A stretch of 9,426 nt of DNA from Verrucomicrobiota bacterium (GCA_003219495.1 QHOZ01000196.1:1438-10863), one strand, 5' to 3'; shown: positions 1 to 7,418, counted from the first letter of the stretch. Numbers and translations are program-made. Notes: generated by a model from the sequence alone, not told the origin.

Positions 1-1269
1 AAAATCGTACTCCTACTGCTTTGTACCTGGCTAGTGCTTCCGACATTAGCATTTGCCGGGAAACCGAAACCAACGCCAACTCCTGCCCCGACTCCGGCGC
101 CGACGCCGGTGACAGTCGGAGCGAATGGAAATGAACCGCTGCTCGCGGAAGCGCCGGATGGAACGCTCTACATCAGCGCGCTCCAACATATTTATCGTTC
201 GACCGATTCGGGCAAAACCTGGAACGAATTGCTCGGGCCGATCTACTCCTCAAGCCTCAACCTGAATTCCGATAGCTCGATCTCGGTCGATCCGGGCGGC
301 CGGCTTTATTTCACGTTCGATTATCCGTACGCGGGGACGACGGCGGTCTGCACCAGCGACGATCGCGGAATCACTTGGAATTGTAATCCGGCGGTTGTTC
401 CCGGCGGCACCGATCGCATGTGGACGCTCGCGCCGACTTTGACCGACGATTACGAAGTCACCAACGAAGGCTTGTACGAGACAACGTTTATGCACAGCAC
501 CGATCGAGGATCGACATGGACGCCGACTGCGCTCGGCGCGGGTTTGCTCGAACCGCAAACCGGTCCGCTTCTGCAAAAGCCTGGCAGCAGCAACATTCTT
601 CAGATCACGAAAATTTGGGGGACGTTGCCGCAAGAAGTTCCGGAACTGAAGCTTTACGTTTATTCGCCGAACACGATCGGCTCGCCGATTTCCGCCGTTC
701 GCAGTTCCGGTCTGCCACTGCCCGTCGCCTTGCCGAGCGCTGCGCTCGATAAAGGCGGCGAACTTTGGGTCGCGACCGAGCAGGTGAGTCCTGCCGGGGG
801 ATATTCAGTGGTGGTCGCGCATTCGCCTGATGAAGGCGTGACCTGGAGCAAACTTCCACCGATTCCGGGGACGACGAATGGAACCGCGACCTTCACATGG
901 GTTGCAGCTGGAAGTCCGGGACATGTCGGCGTGATTTATTATTTCACGCCGGACAACGGCGCTTCCGGTTCGCTAACAAACTCGACTTGGTCGGTGATGT
1001 GGGCCGAAACGTTCAATGCGACAAGCCCGACGCCGACTTGGACAATCACGACCGTCGAATCGAACGCGCACACGGGGCCGATTTGTGCGGCGGCCGATTG
1101 CAGTGGGGATCAACGATTCGCCGGAGATTTCATCAACGCGATGATCGATCAGAACGACGTCGCTCATCTTACCTGGATGACTGAAGACATGAGCACGGCC
1201 AACACGACCATCCGTTACGAACGGATCAAATCTTCGCCGCCAACAACAACAACCGGGAAGCGGCGCTGA
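1..1269 (+). CDS. Secreted Asp-box (BNR/sialidase-like) beta-propeller protein, 5'-truncated
   Basis: The frame is open from base 1. The first 19 codons read as the hydrophobic part of a Sec signal peptide (a run of Leu/Val, then LAFA|GKP), so the true start lies just upstream of the window; the GTG at 34 lies inside this signal and is unlikely to be the start. A Pro/Thr linker follows (KPKPTPTPAPTPAPTP), then a beta-rich region with four Asp-box motifs: STDSGKTW at 199-222, TSDDRGITW at 352-378, STDRGSTW at 496-519 and SPDEGVTW at 823-846. Asp boxes mark blade turns in sialidase-like and other beta-propellers. They show the fold, not the substrate, and I see no clear set of sialidase catalytic residues. 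Near the end, a stretch with GPICAAADCSGDQRFAGDF resembles a stretch in the next gene, so the two are probably tandem paralogues. The protein ends in a short Thr-rich, basic tail. It is probably extracellular or on the cell surface; exo-sialidase activity is unproven. Confidence 0.85.
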   Translation, partial: KIVLLLLCTWLVLPTLAFAGKPKPTPTPAPTPAPTPVTVGANGNEPLLAEAPDGTLYISALQHIYRSTDSGKTWNELLGPIYSSSLNLNSDSSISVDPGGRLYFTFDYPYAGTTAVCTSDDRGITWNCNPAVVPGGTDRMWTLAPTLTDDYEVTNEGLYETTFMHSTDRGSTWTPTALGAGLLEPQTGPLLQKPGSSNILQITKIWGTLPQEVPELKLYVYSPNTIGSPISAVRSSGLPLPVALPSAALDKGGELWVATEQVSPAGGYSVVVAHSPDEGVTWSKLPPIPGTTNGTATFTWVAAGSPGHVGVIYYFTPDNGASGSLTNSTWSVMWAETFNATSPTPTWTITTVESNAHTGPICAAADCSGDQRFAGDFINAMIDQNDVAHLTWMTEDMSTANTTIRYERIKSSPPTTTTGKRR

Positions 1270-1280
1270 AGCGTTTTCAA

Positions 1281-1288
1281 AGGGAGGG
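1281..1288 (+). promoter_or_regulatory. Strong Shine-Dalgarno for the 816-aa secreted protein
   Basis: AGGGAGGG lies 7 nt before the ATG at 1296. It decides that start over the in-frame ATG at 1320 (Met9). It is the best ribosome-binding site seen in the window and falls in the 26-nt gap after the upstream stop, so the two genes are probably co-transcribed. Confidence 0.8.
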
Positions 1289-1295
1289 AATCGAA

Positions 1296-3746
1296 ATGCA
1301 TATCCTTAGATCGACATCAATGTGGCGAACAGTCACGGCGGCAATTCTTCTTATCACAAGCTGTTTCTTTTTTTCGGAAGCCGTGGCTAAAGGTCGCAAC
1401 CGCGCGAATAGAAAAATTGCTGAAACGCAGATCAATCCGGCGGCTGCGATTCCGCTCGCGACCACACCGGCCGGTGGGACATTAACCGAGTCGAGCGGAC
1501 CCATCATGTTTACTGGCGGCCCGTATCTCATACCCAATCCGTCTTCCCAGGCCACCGGCACTCCCACTTGCAATGCTGCGCTGCCCTGCGACGAATACGC
1601 TCTCACCGTTTCCGGAATGAGTGCCGCTACCTACGGCAGTAAATACATTCGCATCGAGGTTCGGTGGCCGGAATTAGGCGAGGCGCAGTTCGACCTTTAC
1701 GTCTTCAAAGGCACAACGGCCACCGGCCAGTTGATTGCTTCTTCCATCGGCAACATGACATATGTCGATCCTGATGCGGTCCTTATTCCCGCCATCGATG
1801 GACTGTATACGCTGCGCATCGTGCCGTTTAATCCGCAAGGGTTGAGCATCACCGGCACAATCAGCCTGGTGCCGTTTCCAGCGGTTGCGCCGGCAGATCC
1901 GGGAACCCCGCCAACCTACTCGAATCATATTTCGCCGGCGGCATTGGGGAACAGCGCGGGCGAACCATCCATCGGCATCGATTGGAATCCCAACGTCGCG
2001 TCGCTAAAGCACGACAAGGTCAATACCGGTGGCGTCGCATTCTTCACCGCGGGCACGCGTCAGCTGCGCGTCAGTTTTGACGACGCTTTTTCGCCTCCGG
2101 CCGCGTTATGGCAAGACATGAATGCCCCAACGCAAACCGGTTTGGATCCGATCGGTTTTGTCGATCACCTCACCGGCCGCATCTTTGGAATGCAACTCGC
2201 CGCCGGTGATAGCAACGCTTCCATGTCGGACAGCGACGGAAATCTGTGGACAAACTTCGTGGCCGGCGGAGCTCCGGCCGGACCGGATCACGAGACATTT
2301 GGTGGCGGACCGTACAACAATTCGTCAACTCCGCCGCCACCGGCGCACCCGCTTTATCCGAACGCAATCTATTACTGTTCGCAAAACATCGCCGGAGGCG
2401 CCGAATGTTCGCGCAGCGATAACGGTGCTGTCAGCTTCGGACCGGGAGTCGATATCTTTAATCCCGTTGAATGTTACGGCGGCATTCATGGTCACGTAAA
2501 AGTCGGACCGGACGGGACGGTGTACGTTCCGAACTCTTCTTGCAGTGCAGGCACCGGCAGTCAGGGCGTGGCAGTCTCACTCGACAACGGCCTTACCTGG
2601 GTTGATCACACCGTGCCGAACAGCGTCGGCAGTGGTGACCCTTCAGTCGGTATCGGCAGCGACAACACGGTCTATCTTGGTTACGTGAATGGCGATGGTC
2701 GGCCGCATATAGCCGTCTCGACCGATCACGGCACAACTTGGACTAACGACTTCGAAGTCGGTCGCCCGGTCGATTGCCCGCCTGGCGACCAATTTGCGCC
2801 GTGCCGAATCAAGAGCGCGGTTTTTCCATCGGTCGTCGCTGGTGATGGCGATCGCGCGGCGTTTGGTTTTCTCGGCAGCACGGACGGAGGAAATTATCAA
2901 GACCTCTCGACGTTCTTTGGCATCTGGAATTTCTACGTCGCTACCACATACGATCGTGGCGCACATTGGGTTACGGTCAATGCGACCGAGGGCGATCCCG
3001 TCCAAAAAGGCGCGATTTGTCTGGCCGGCATTCTTTGCAGTTCGAGTAATCGAAATTTGCTCGACTTCAATGATATCGCGGTGGATCGAGAAGGCAGGCC
3101 ACTCGGAGCTTACGCGGATGGCTGCGTATTACCGCCGATTGGCACCTGCAGCCCGGCGAACAATTACACCGGACGCTCGAACAAAGCCGCCATCGTTAGG
3201 CAATTGACCGGACGAAGACTTTTTGCCGCCAATGACACGGTGCGCGTCGTTTCACGCAAAACCCACGGTGCGGCCGGCACGTTTGATGTCGATCTTCCGT
3301 TGGCAGGGAGTCCCGGCATCGAATGTCGCACCGGTGGTCCGAACGGAGATTACACGGTCGTATTTACTTTTCCGTCCGCGATTTCCAATTGCGGCAGCGC
3401 AAACATCGGCACTGTCACGAGCGGTCCCAACAATGATCAGTGCACGGTTAATCTCACCGGAATTACGAACGACCAATATGTAACCGTTGGCCTAACTGGT
3501 GTTACCCTATCCGGCGGCGGCCCAAGCATCGCCGCGTCCGTCAGTTTCGGTGTTCTCGTTGGCGACACGAACGCCGATCACTTCGTCGACTCGGCCGACA
3601 TCAGCCAGACGAAATCGCAATCGGGCAACCCGGTTATACAAAGCAACTACCGCACAGACTTGAACACTGACGGTTTTATCGACAGCGCGGACATATCACT
3701 GGTGAAATCCAGGTCGGGCGGCGCGCTGGCGGTTGCGCCACCGTAA
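1296..3746 (+). CDS. Large secreted Asp-box protein with C-terminal dockerin-type repeat
   Basis: This 816-aa protein begins with a Sec signal peptide (residues 1 to about 31, ending AVA|KG). Residues ~95-195 form a beta-rich domain resembling PPC/proprotein-convertase-P-like accessory domains; that match is tentative. Residues ~220-610 are a propeller-like region with Asp-box or degenerate Asp-box motifs: SDSDGNLW near 311, VSLDNGLTW at 427-435, VSTDHGTTW at 474-482 and TYDRGAHW at 551-558. A block at 572-610 (GAIC...CSSSNRNLLDFNDI...) resembles the end of the preceding protein. Residues ~645-750 are a separate Cys- and Gly-rich beta module. The C terminus holds two EF-hand-like loops, D757-D768 (DTNADHFVDSAD) and D788-D799 (DLNTDGFIDSAD), the hallmark of type I dockerin repeats. 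Four or more paired Cys suggest disulfides, consistent with export. The likely role is an extracellular binding or hydrolytic protein; the substrate cannot be read from sequence. The gene is 26 nt from its upstream neighbour, and its stop directly abuts the stop of the convergent LolA-like gene. Confidence 0.9.
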   Translation: MHILRSTSMWRTVTAAILLITSCFFFSEAVAKGRNRANRKIAETQINPAAAIPLATTPAGGTLTESSGPIMFTGGPYLIPNPSSQATGTPTCNAALPCDEYALTVSGMSAATYGSKYIRIEVRWPELGEAQFDLYVFKGTTATGQLIASSIGNMTYVDPDAVLIPAIDGLYTLRIVPFNPQGLSITGTISLVPFPAVAPADPGTPPTYSNHISPAALGNSAGEPSIGIDWNPNVASLKHDKVNTGGVAFFTAGTRQLRVSFDDAFSPPAALWQDMNAPTQTGLDPIGFVDHLTGRIFGMQLAAGDSNASMSDSDGNLWTNFVAGGAPAGPDHETFGGGPYNNSSTPPPPAHPLYPNAIYYCSQNIAGGAECSRSDNGAVSFGPGVDIFNPVECYGGIHGHVKVGPDGTVYVPNSSCSAGTGSQGVAVSLDNGLTWVDHTVPNSVGSGDPSVGIGSDNTVYLGYVNGDGRPHIAVSTDHGTTWTNDFEVGRPVDCPPGDQFAPCRIKSAVFPSVVAGDGDRAAFGFLGSTDGGNYQDLSTFFGIWNFYVATTYDRGAHWVTVNATEGDPVQKGAICLAGILCSSSNRNLLDFNDIAVDREGRPLGAYADGCVLPPIGTCSPANNYTGRSNKAAIVRQLTGRRLFAANDTVRVVSRKTHGAAGTFDVDLPLAGSPGIECRTGGPNGDYTVVFTFPSAISNCGSANIGTVTSGPNNDQCTVNLTGITNDQYVTVGLTGVTLSGGGPSIAASVSFGVLVGDTNADHFVDSADISQTKSQSGNPVIQSNYRTDLNTDGFIDSADISLVKSRSGGALAVAPP
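3564..3692 (+). other. Dockerin-type calcium-loop pair (residues 757-799 of the secreted protein)
   Basis: The two loops are near-duplicates: D-x-N-x-D-x-F-[VI]-D-S-A-D, each followed by I-S, two residues, K-S and a Ser-Gly. Asp/Asn at positions 1, 3, 5, 9 and 12 of each loop are the expected calcium ligands. They are separated by a short linker containing NYRTD, as in type I dockerins. No cohesin is encoded in this window. Confidence 0.8.
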
Positions 3747-4409
3747 TCAGCGACCAAGCGGCGAACTAATTTCCGTTCCGGGCGGCGGCGTGAATTCAAA
3801 CGTCGCCGCCGGAATGGCCGCGCGGCTCTGGTTCGAATAAATGGTCACGACCCGATCGCCGTTTGGCTGAATCATTTCGGTTCGTTCCGCGACGAGGTCG
3901 CTATTCAGACGCAAATCGAATTTTTGAAACATCCGCTTCATGGACGGTGACCGCGGCGAAAGCTGCAGGTTGTATCCACTCTCGATCTTTGTGCCGCTGA
4001 TCTGAAACGTCTTCTCCACATTTTCCAAATTCAACGCGGTGTTGATTGCCGCGATCGCTGCATCTACCGGCGAACGTTTTCCCAAAGTGTAATGCTCGAC
4101 CGACTTGAAGTTCGGATAATAAATCCAGAGATCGCGCCCGTTGCTCACCGTAACGCTCGGCGAATTGCCGCCGACTTCCCGACGAAATTTGTTCGGCGCG
4201 TGAAACCAAATCTTTCCGGAACCGACAACCGGTTTCGTCATCAAGCGCATCGCTTTTTGTTCCTGGAAATTGGCGTGCACATCCGGCGCCGCCCCGCGCC
4301 GCTCGGCGAACCGCGCTAACAGATTCTTGATGTCAGCCTCCGAGAGCGATTGCGCATGAAGAATTGAAGAAAGAGCGAATAAGCAGAGCAGGACAGGGCA
4401 GGAGCGCAT
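3747..4409 (-). CDS. LolA-like periplasmic lipoprotein/lipid carrier
   Basis: This 220-aa protein starts with a signal peptide (hydrophobic to about residue 18, cleavage near HAQ|S). It has the LolA-fold pattern: an amphipathic N-terminal helix (~21-38), an NFQEQK motif at 47-52, GSGKIWFHAPNKFRRE (63-78), then VSNGRDLWIYYP (88-99) and a C-terminal ATFEFTPPPGTEI (201-213). In the family this half-barrel carries an acylated cargo across the periplasm. The operon position, 14 nt after the MMPL exporter, suggests it receives cargo from that exporter and is a dedicated paralogue, not the housekeeping LolA. No good Shine-Dalgarno precedes the ATG, so translation may depend on coupling to the gene before it. 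The stop (bases 3747-3749) follows the opposing gene's stop with no gap. An outer-membrane lipoprotein-sorting or hopanoid-carrier-like role is the alternative reading. Confidence 0.85.
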   Translation of the reverse strand: MRSCPVLLCLFALSSILHAQSLSEADIKNLLARFAERRGAAPDVHANFQEQKAMRLMTKPVVGSGKIWFHAPNKFRREVGGNSPSVTVSNGRDLWIYYPNFKSVEHYTLGKRSPVDAAIAAINTALNLENVEKTFQISGTKIESGYNLQLSPRSPSMKRMFQKFDLRLNSDLVAERTEMIQPNGDRVVTIYSNQSRAAIPAATFEFTPPPGTEISSPLGR

Positions 4410-4423
4410 GGCGATTGTCGGTC

Positions 4424-6937
4424 TTAGGGATTGTCGATCTTGTTATCTTCGCGCCACGCTTTCGGTCTGGCCGCAGCGATCGCCGGTAGCTCAAAAAAGA
4501 TTGTTGCGAGCAGGCTCCAGAAAATTCCGATCGCGCAGGCAACGCCAAGTCCGCTGAGAGACGGATTGCGCGCCCAGCCTAACGAGCCGAAGCCGGCAAC
4601 GGCGGTGAGTCCGGCGAGAATGACCGGTTTGATCACGCCGGCGACGTCATGCTCGAGCTCGCGCGTTTTTTGCCATATCAGCACCACGTAAATTCCGTAA
4701 TCAACGCCGATCGCGAGAACGAGCCGAAACGAGAGCACGTTGAGCAAATTCAAATGCAGGTTGAGCAGCTTCATCGTTGCGATCATCGCGCCAACGCCAA
4801 ATGTGAGCGTGACGATTTGAATCAACCATAGCCGAAAATCCCGATACAAAACCGCGAGCAGCCCGATATCGAACAATGCCATGAGCGCGCTGATGATGAG
4901 CAATTGATGGCGCGACCACGGTTGCATTTCCGCGAGCGCATATGCCCAGCCGGACAAAATCATCGGCACACCCGGCACAGCCAACTCGCGACTGAGCTCT
5001 TGCTGCTGCTCGTGCGCGGTTACCGGCGCGTTCGTCGTCGCGAAGCCGGTGGTGAGCAGGGGATCTTTGGCAAAGTAGCGGTCGACCAAGAACCACCAAC
5101 CAGCTTCTTTCGGCAATTCGCTTCGCCAATTCGGGAGAGGCGTTCCCGGTTTGCTGACCTCTTCGAGATCGTCCAAAAGCTTGAACGCTGAGGTGAACGG
5201 ATCCCGGTTGAAGCCTTCGGCGATCAAAGCTTGATTTAGACTCTCCCGCATCGGCGAAAAATTCACAGTTCCAAGTGTTTCGCGATTTTTTTCCATCCAG
5301 TTCGGAGAAAGGCAAAGCGCGGCAGGAGTGGAAAATCCTTTCAATTTACCGGCCCTCTGAAGCTCGGCCCAGTGCGCTTGGATCGTTTGCCAATTGTCAT
5401 GCAGCTCTTGCGCATTTCGTGCGTGCACAATCGCGAGCACCGGCTCCCATCGGGTCGGCATTTGGTCCATGATCGCCTGCAACGCTTGGCCGGCCCGGCT
5501 GTTCTTCGGCTCGAGCGAGCGCGCGCTCGCTTCAAATCGAAGCGGCGGTATCGGTGAAAATCCAACCAACGTCAGTGCCAAGAGGAAACCGCCGGCAACA
5601 ATGACGAGCGGCCACGGCCGGGAAACGCTCCAGCGCACATATCTTTTGACCAACTCGAATACCGTATCGTGTTCCTGCGGCGGTTGGCTCGGGCGCACGA
5701 AGAGGAAAAGGATCGTGCACATGAAAAGGCCCGCAAAAAAAATGCCGATCGCGATCAGCACGCCGAGCTGTGAGAAACCCATCGAGCCGCTCAGAATCAA
5801 GGCCAGAAATCCAACCGCGGTCGTGAGCGCGCCGAAAAACACCGCGCGACCAAGTTTTGAAACCGACGTGGCAATCGATTGTTGATATTCTTCGCCGTCG
5901 ATCCTGGCCTGTTGGTAACGGCCGAAAATTAGAATTGCGAAGTCAACGCCGAGCCCGACCAGGATCGAACAAAAACCAACGGCGACCATGTGGAGTTTGC
6001 CGAACGCGAGCAATCCAACCGCGAGCGCCACCAGACACGAGAGCAAGAGCGCGAAACCCATTCCGAACAAAGGAACCCAGCGTCGAAAGCCGATGAAGAA
6101 AACTAAACCAACGAGCAGCACCGAGCTGCCGAGCGTCGCGACGATGTCGTAGCGCATGCTCAACGAAATCTCCGACACATAAGCGGCGCGGCCGGTGATC
6201 AGAACATCGAGCCGTCCGCCGTCCCAGCCTTCGGTTGCGCGCGCGCGAAAAGCATTCACTTGCCGCATCAACCGCTGACATTCGAATGCGCTCAGGGATT
6301 TCTGATTTGTGACCGCGAGAAAAATTCGCATCGTGCGATCCGGGGACGTGAGCGGCTGCTCCTGCTCGATCGCGTTCGCTTCCGCGAAAGGTTTCAGCGC
6401 GGGGCCGATGATTCCCAGCGGATCAAACTCGAGCTCAAACTGCGGCCGCGGCGATCCAGCTTCGATTTCCTGATGCAAACGATGAAGTCGCTCGCGGATC
6501 TTTTCCGGTTGCAAGATCGACATCGTCTGCGCGAATGCATTCGGCTCGAGATTCAGGAGCAACGGAACTGCGATTGATTGCAAATCGCGAATGCCCTCCG
6601 GCGTTTCCATCGGGGATCCGGCGAGGATTTGTTCGCACCACGGCTGCTTGCGCAAGTTTTCGGCAAAGGTTGGCGCAAATTCCTCGAGCTTATCGACGTC
6701 TTGCGGCTGACAGCGCAGGGCAAACGTCAGCTCGCGCGTTTGCTCGAAGTCGCGATCGATAATTTTCAATCCTTCGATCGATCCAAATCCGCGCGGCAAC
6801 ATGTTGATCACGTCCGAATCGACCTCGATTCGCGAGATGAGAATTCCAAGACAGACCGCGGCGAACGCGATGACGCTGAGCCAAACAACCGCCCGGCGTT
6901 GCGCCATCACGCGCGCGATCCAATCACTCATCCGCAT
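4424..6937 (-). CDS. MMPL/RND-superfamily lipid exporter
   Basis: This 837-aa inner-membrane protein has the duplicated RND plan of one TM plus a large periplasmic loop plus five TMs, repeated twice. The predicted TMs are ~17-35, 265-285, 290-312, 316-340, 364-383, 388-413, then 441-460, 678-697, 702-722, 737-755, 770-788 and 793-815. The matching TMs of the two halves carry LGVDFAILIFGRY (329-341) and IGVDYGIYVV (743-752); Asp332 and Asp745 are at the position used for proton relay in this superfamily. The periplasmic loops are ~36-264 and ~461-677. The length fits MMPL exporters of aryl polyene-type clusters and also HpnN-like hopanoid transporters, and sequence inspection cannot separate these. 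The ATG at 6937 is preceded by GGAAG 7 nt away and begins 28 nt after the lipoprotein gene; the LolA-like gene follows 14 nt after its stop. The likely job is extracting a lipid from the inner membrane and passing it to the LolA-like carrier. Confidence 0.9.
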   Translation of the reverse strand: MRMSDWIARVMAQRRAVVWLSVIAFAAVCLGILISRIEVDSDVINMLPRGFGSIEGLKIIDRDFEQTRELTFALRCQPQDVDKLEEFAPTFAENLRKQPWCEQILAGSPMETPEGIRDLQSIAVPLLLNLEPNAFAQTMSILQPEKIRERLHRLHQEIEAGSPRPQFELEFDPLGIIGPALKPFAEANAIEQEQPLTSPDRTMRIFLAVTNQKSLSAFECQRLMRQVNAFRARATEGWDGGRLDVLITGRAAYVSEISLSMRYDIVATLGSSVLLVGLVFFIGFRRWVPLFGMGFALLLSCLVALAVGLLAFGKLHMVAVGFCSILVGLGVDFAILIFGRYQQARIDGEEYQQSIATSVSKLGRAVFFGALTTAVGFLALILSGSMGFSQLGVLIAIGIFFAGLFMCTILFLFVRPSQPPQEHDTVFELVKRYVRWSVSRPWPLVIVAGGFLLALTLVGFSPIPPLRFEASARSLEPKNSRAGQALQAIMDQMPTRWEPVLAIVHARNAQELHDNWQTIQAHWAELQRAGKLKGFSTPAALCLSPNWMEKNRETLGTVNFSPMRESLNQALIAEGFNRDPFTSAFKLLDDLEEVSKPGTPLPNWRSELPKEAGWWFLVDRYFAKDPLLTTGFATTNAPVTAHEQQQELSRELAVPGVPMILSGWAYALAEMQPWSRHQLLIISALMALFDIGLLAVLYRDFRLWLIQIVTLTFGVGAMIATMKLLNLHLNLLNVLSFRLVLAIGVDYGIYVVLIWQKTRELEHDVAGVIKPVILAGLTAVAGFGSLGWARNPSLSGLGVACAIGIFWSLLATIFFELPAIAAARPKAWREDNKIDNP

Positions 6938-6944
6938 GATTCAG

Positions 6945-6949
6945 CTTCC
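6945..6949 (-). promoter_or_regulatory. Shine-Dalgarno of the MMPL exporter gene
   Basis: On the - strand, GGAAG lies 7 nt before the ATG at 6937. The nearby in-frame ATG at 6931 would be 13 nt away, so the upstream ATG is preferred. Confidence 0.5.
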
Positions 6950-6965
6950 GCGATTGCGCGCGCGA

Positions 6966-7418
6966 TTAAAACCGGAAAACGAACGTTTCCAATCCGGATG
7001 TGTGACGCACCAGATGTCGATCTTTCGAATGTGCAATCGCATTGCGCAGTTCGAGCCAGCCTCGCAATTGCTGCGGCGCGCGATCAATCGGCCCCGACCA
7101 ACCGCGGCCCGACATTGGTCCGTTCATCTCCGCGAAGCTGGCATCTTGTCGCAGCGCCACAAGCGTAACACCCGGCCCTTTTGAAAATGTAAGCTCAAAG
7201 TCGGTCGTTGAGTAACGCACCACCACATCGCCGATCACGGTCCGCTCGGTGTTGCGATACATCAATTGACCGGTGCGCGTCTGCCAATTCGCAGCCGGTT
7301 GCGCGAATTGATGCGTCGAAGTTGTGGCGCAACCGGTGAGCAGCACGACGAGGAATGTAGCCACGGTCCTCCGGACCGTTGCGTGACGGCGCAGAGCGCC
7401 GTGGCTACAACGCTTCAT
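6966..7418 (-). CDS. Small lipoprotein of the exporter operon (family not recognised)
   Basis: This 150-aa protein has a bacterial lipobox, LLTGC, with Cys30 as the lipidated residue. Residue +2 is Ala, not Asp, so by the E. coli Lol rule it would go to the outer membrane. The mature part has a beta-rich stretch (GDVVVRYSTTDFELTF, 63-78), then GPMSGRGWSGP near 100-110 and LRGWL at 118-122. I do not recognise a named family. The size and setting recall the small lipoproteins beside MMPL and LolA-like genes in aryl polyene clusters, or a LolB-type acceptor, but this is inference. The start is chosen because its ATG (7418-7416) overlaps the flavoprotein's TGA (7417-7415) as ATGA, a classic coupled junction; the frame is open further upstream, but that part lies inside the flavoprotein gene. 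The pre-lipobox region is unusually long (29 residues) and Arg-rich, because residues 4-21 are encoded by a REP-like palindrome pair. Confidence 0.75.
   Translation of the reverse strand: MKRCSHGALRRHATVRRTVATFLVVLLTGCATTSTHQFAQPAANWQTRTGQLMYRNTERTVIGDVVVRYSTTDFELTFSKGPGVTLVALRQDASFAEMNGPMSGRGWSGPIDRAPQQLRGWLELRNAIAHSKDRHLVRHTSGLETFVFRF
7357..7379 (+). repeat. REP-like unit 1 (GTAG plus hairpin)
   Basis: The unit is GTAG, then CC, then a perfect 7-bp stem (ACGGTCC / GGACCGT) around a TCC loop, 23 nt in all. GTAG at the 5' foot of a short hairpin is the signature of REP sequences handled by RAYT (Y1 HUH) transposases. It pairs with the inverted unit 2 across a 6-nt linker. Confidence 0.7.
7386..7408 (-). 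repeat. REP-like unit 2, inverted
   Basis: Read on the - strand this is GTAG, CC, then a perfect 7-bp stem (ACGGCGC / GCGCCGT) around a TCT loop, 23 nt long like unit 1. It differs from unit 1 at five positions. Four of these form two compensated base pairs (T-A to C-G and C-G to G-C) and one is in the loop, so the hairpin appears to be maintained. The two units face inward with GTAG on the outside, a BIME-like arrangement, and their outer 11 bp (7356-7366 and 7399-7409) are also perfect inverted repeats. Confidence 0.7.

Noticed and set aside
1..30. LLLC at the start of the first protein as a lipobox
   Set aside because: It lacks the small residue before Cys and sits in the middle of the hydrophobic segment; the LAFA|GKP Sec cleavage site is a better reading.
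34..36. GTG as start of the first secreted protein
   Set aside because: The in-frame codons before it encode the hydrophobic core of a signal peptide, so the gene starts upstream of the window.
3727..3740. TGGCG/CGCCA mini-hairpin at the convergent junction as a terminator
   Set aside because: The stem is only 5 bp and no T-tract follows on either strand.
4701..5315. 204-aa - strand reading frame inside the MMPL gene
   Set aside because: It is an out-of-frame shadow of the exporter with no coherent membrane pattern or motifs; the exporter frame has intact TM and GVD motifs throughout.
6578..7168. 196-aa + strand reading frame opposite the exporter and lipoprotein genes
   Set aside because: It is antisense to two well-supported genes, has Arg/Ala-rich low-complexity composition typical of shadow frames, and shows no domain.
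7353..7412. The palindrome pair as an IS remnant or MITE with target duplication
   Set aside because: No flanking direct repeat is seen (GAAT versus AACG), and the GTAG-hairpin architecture fits REP/BIME sequences better.
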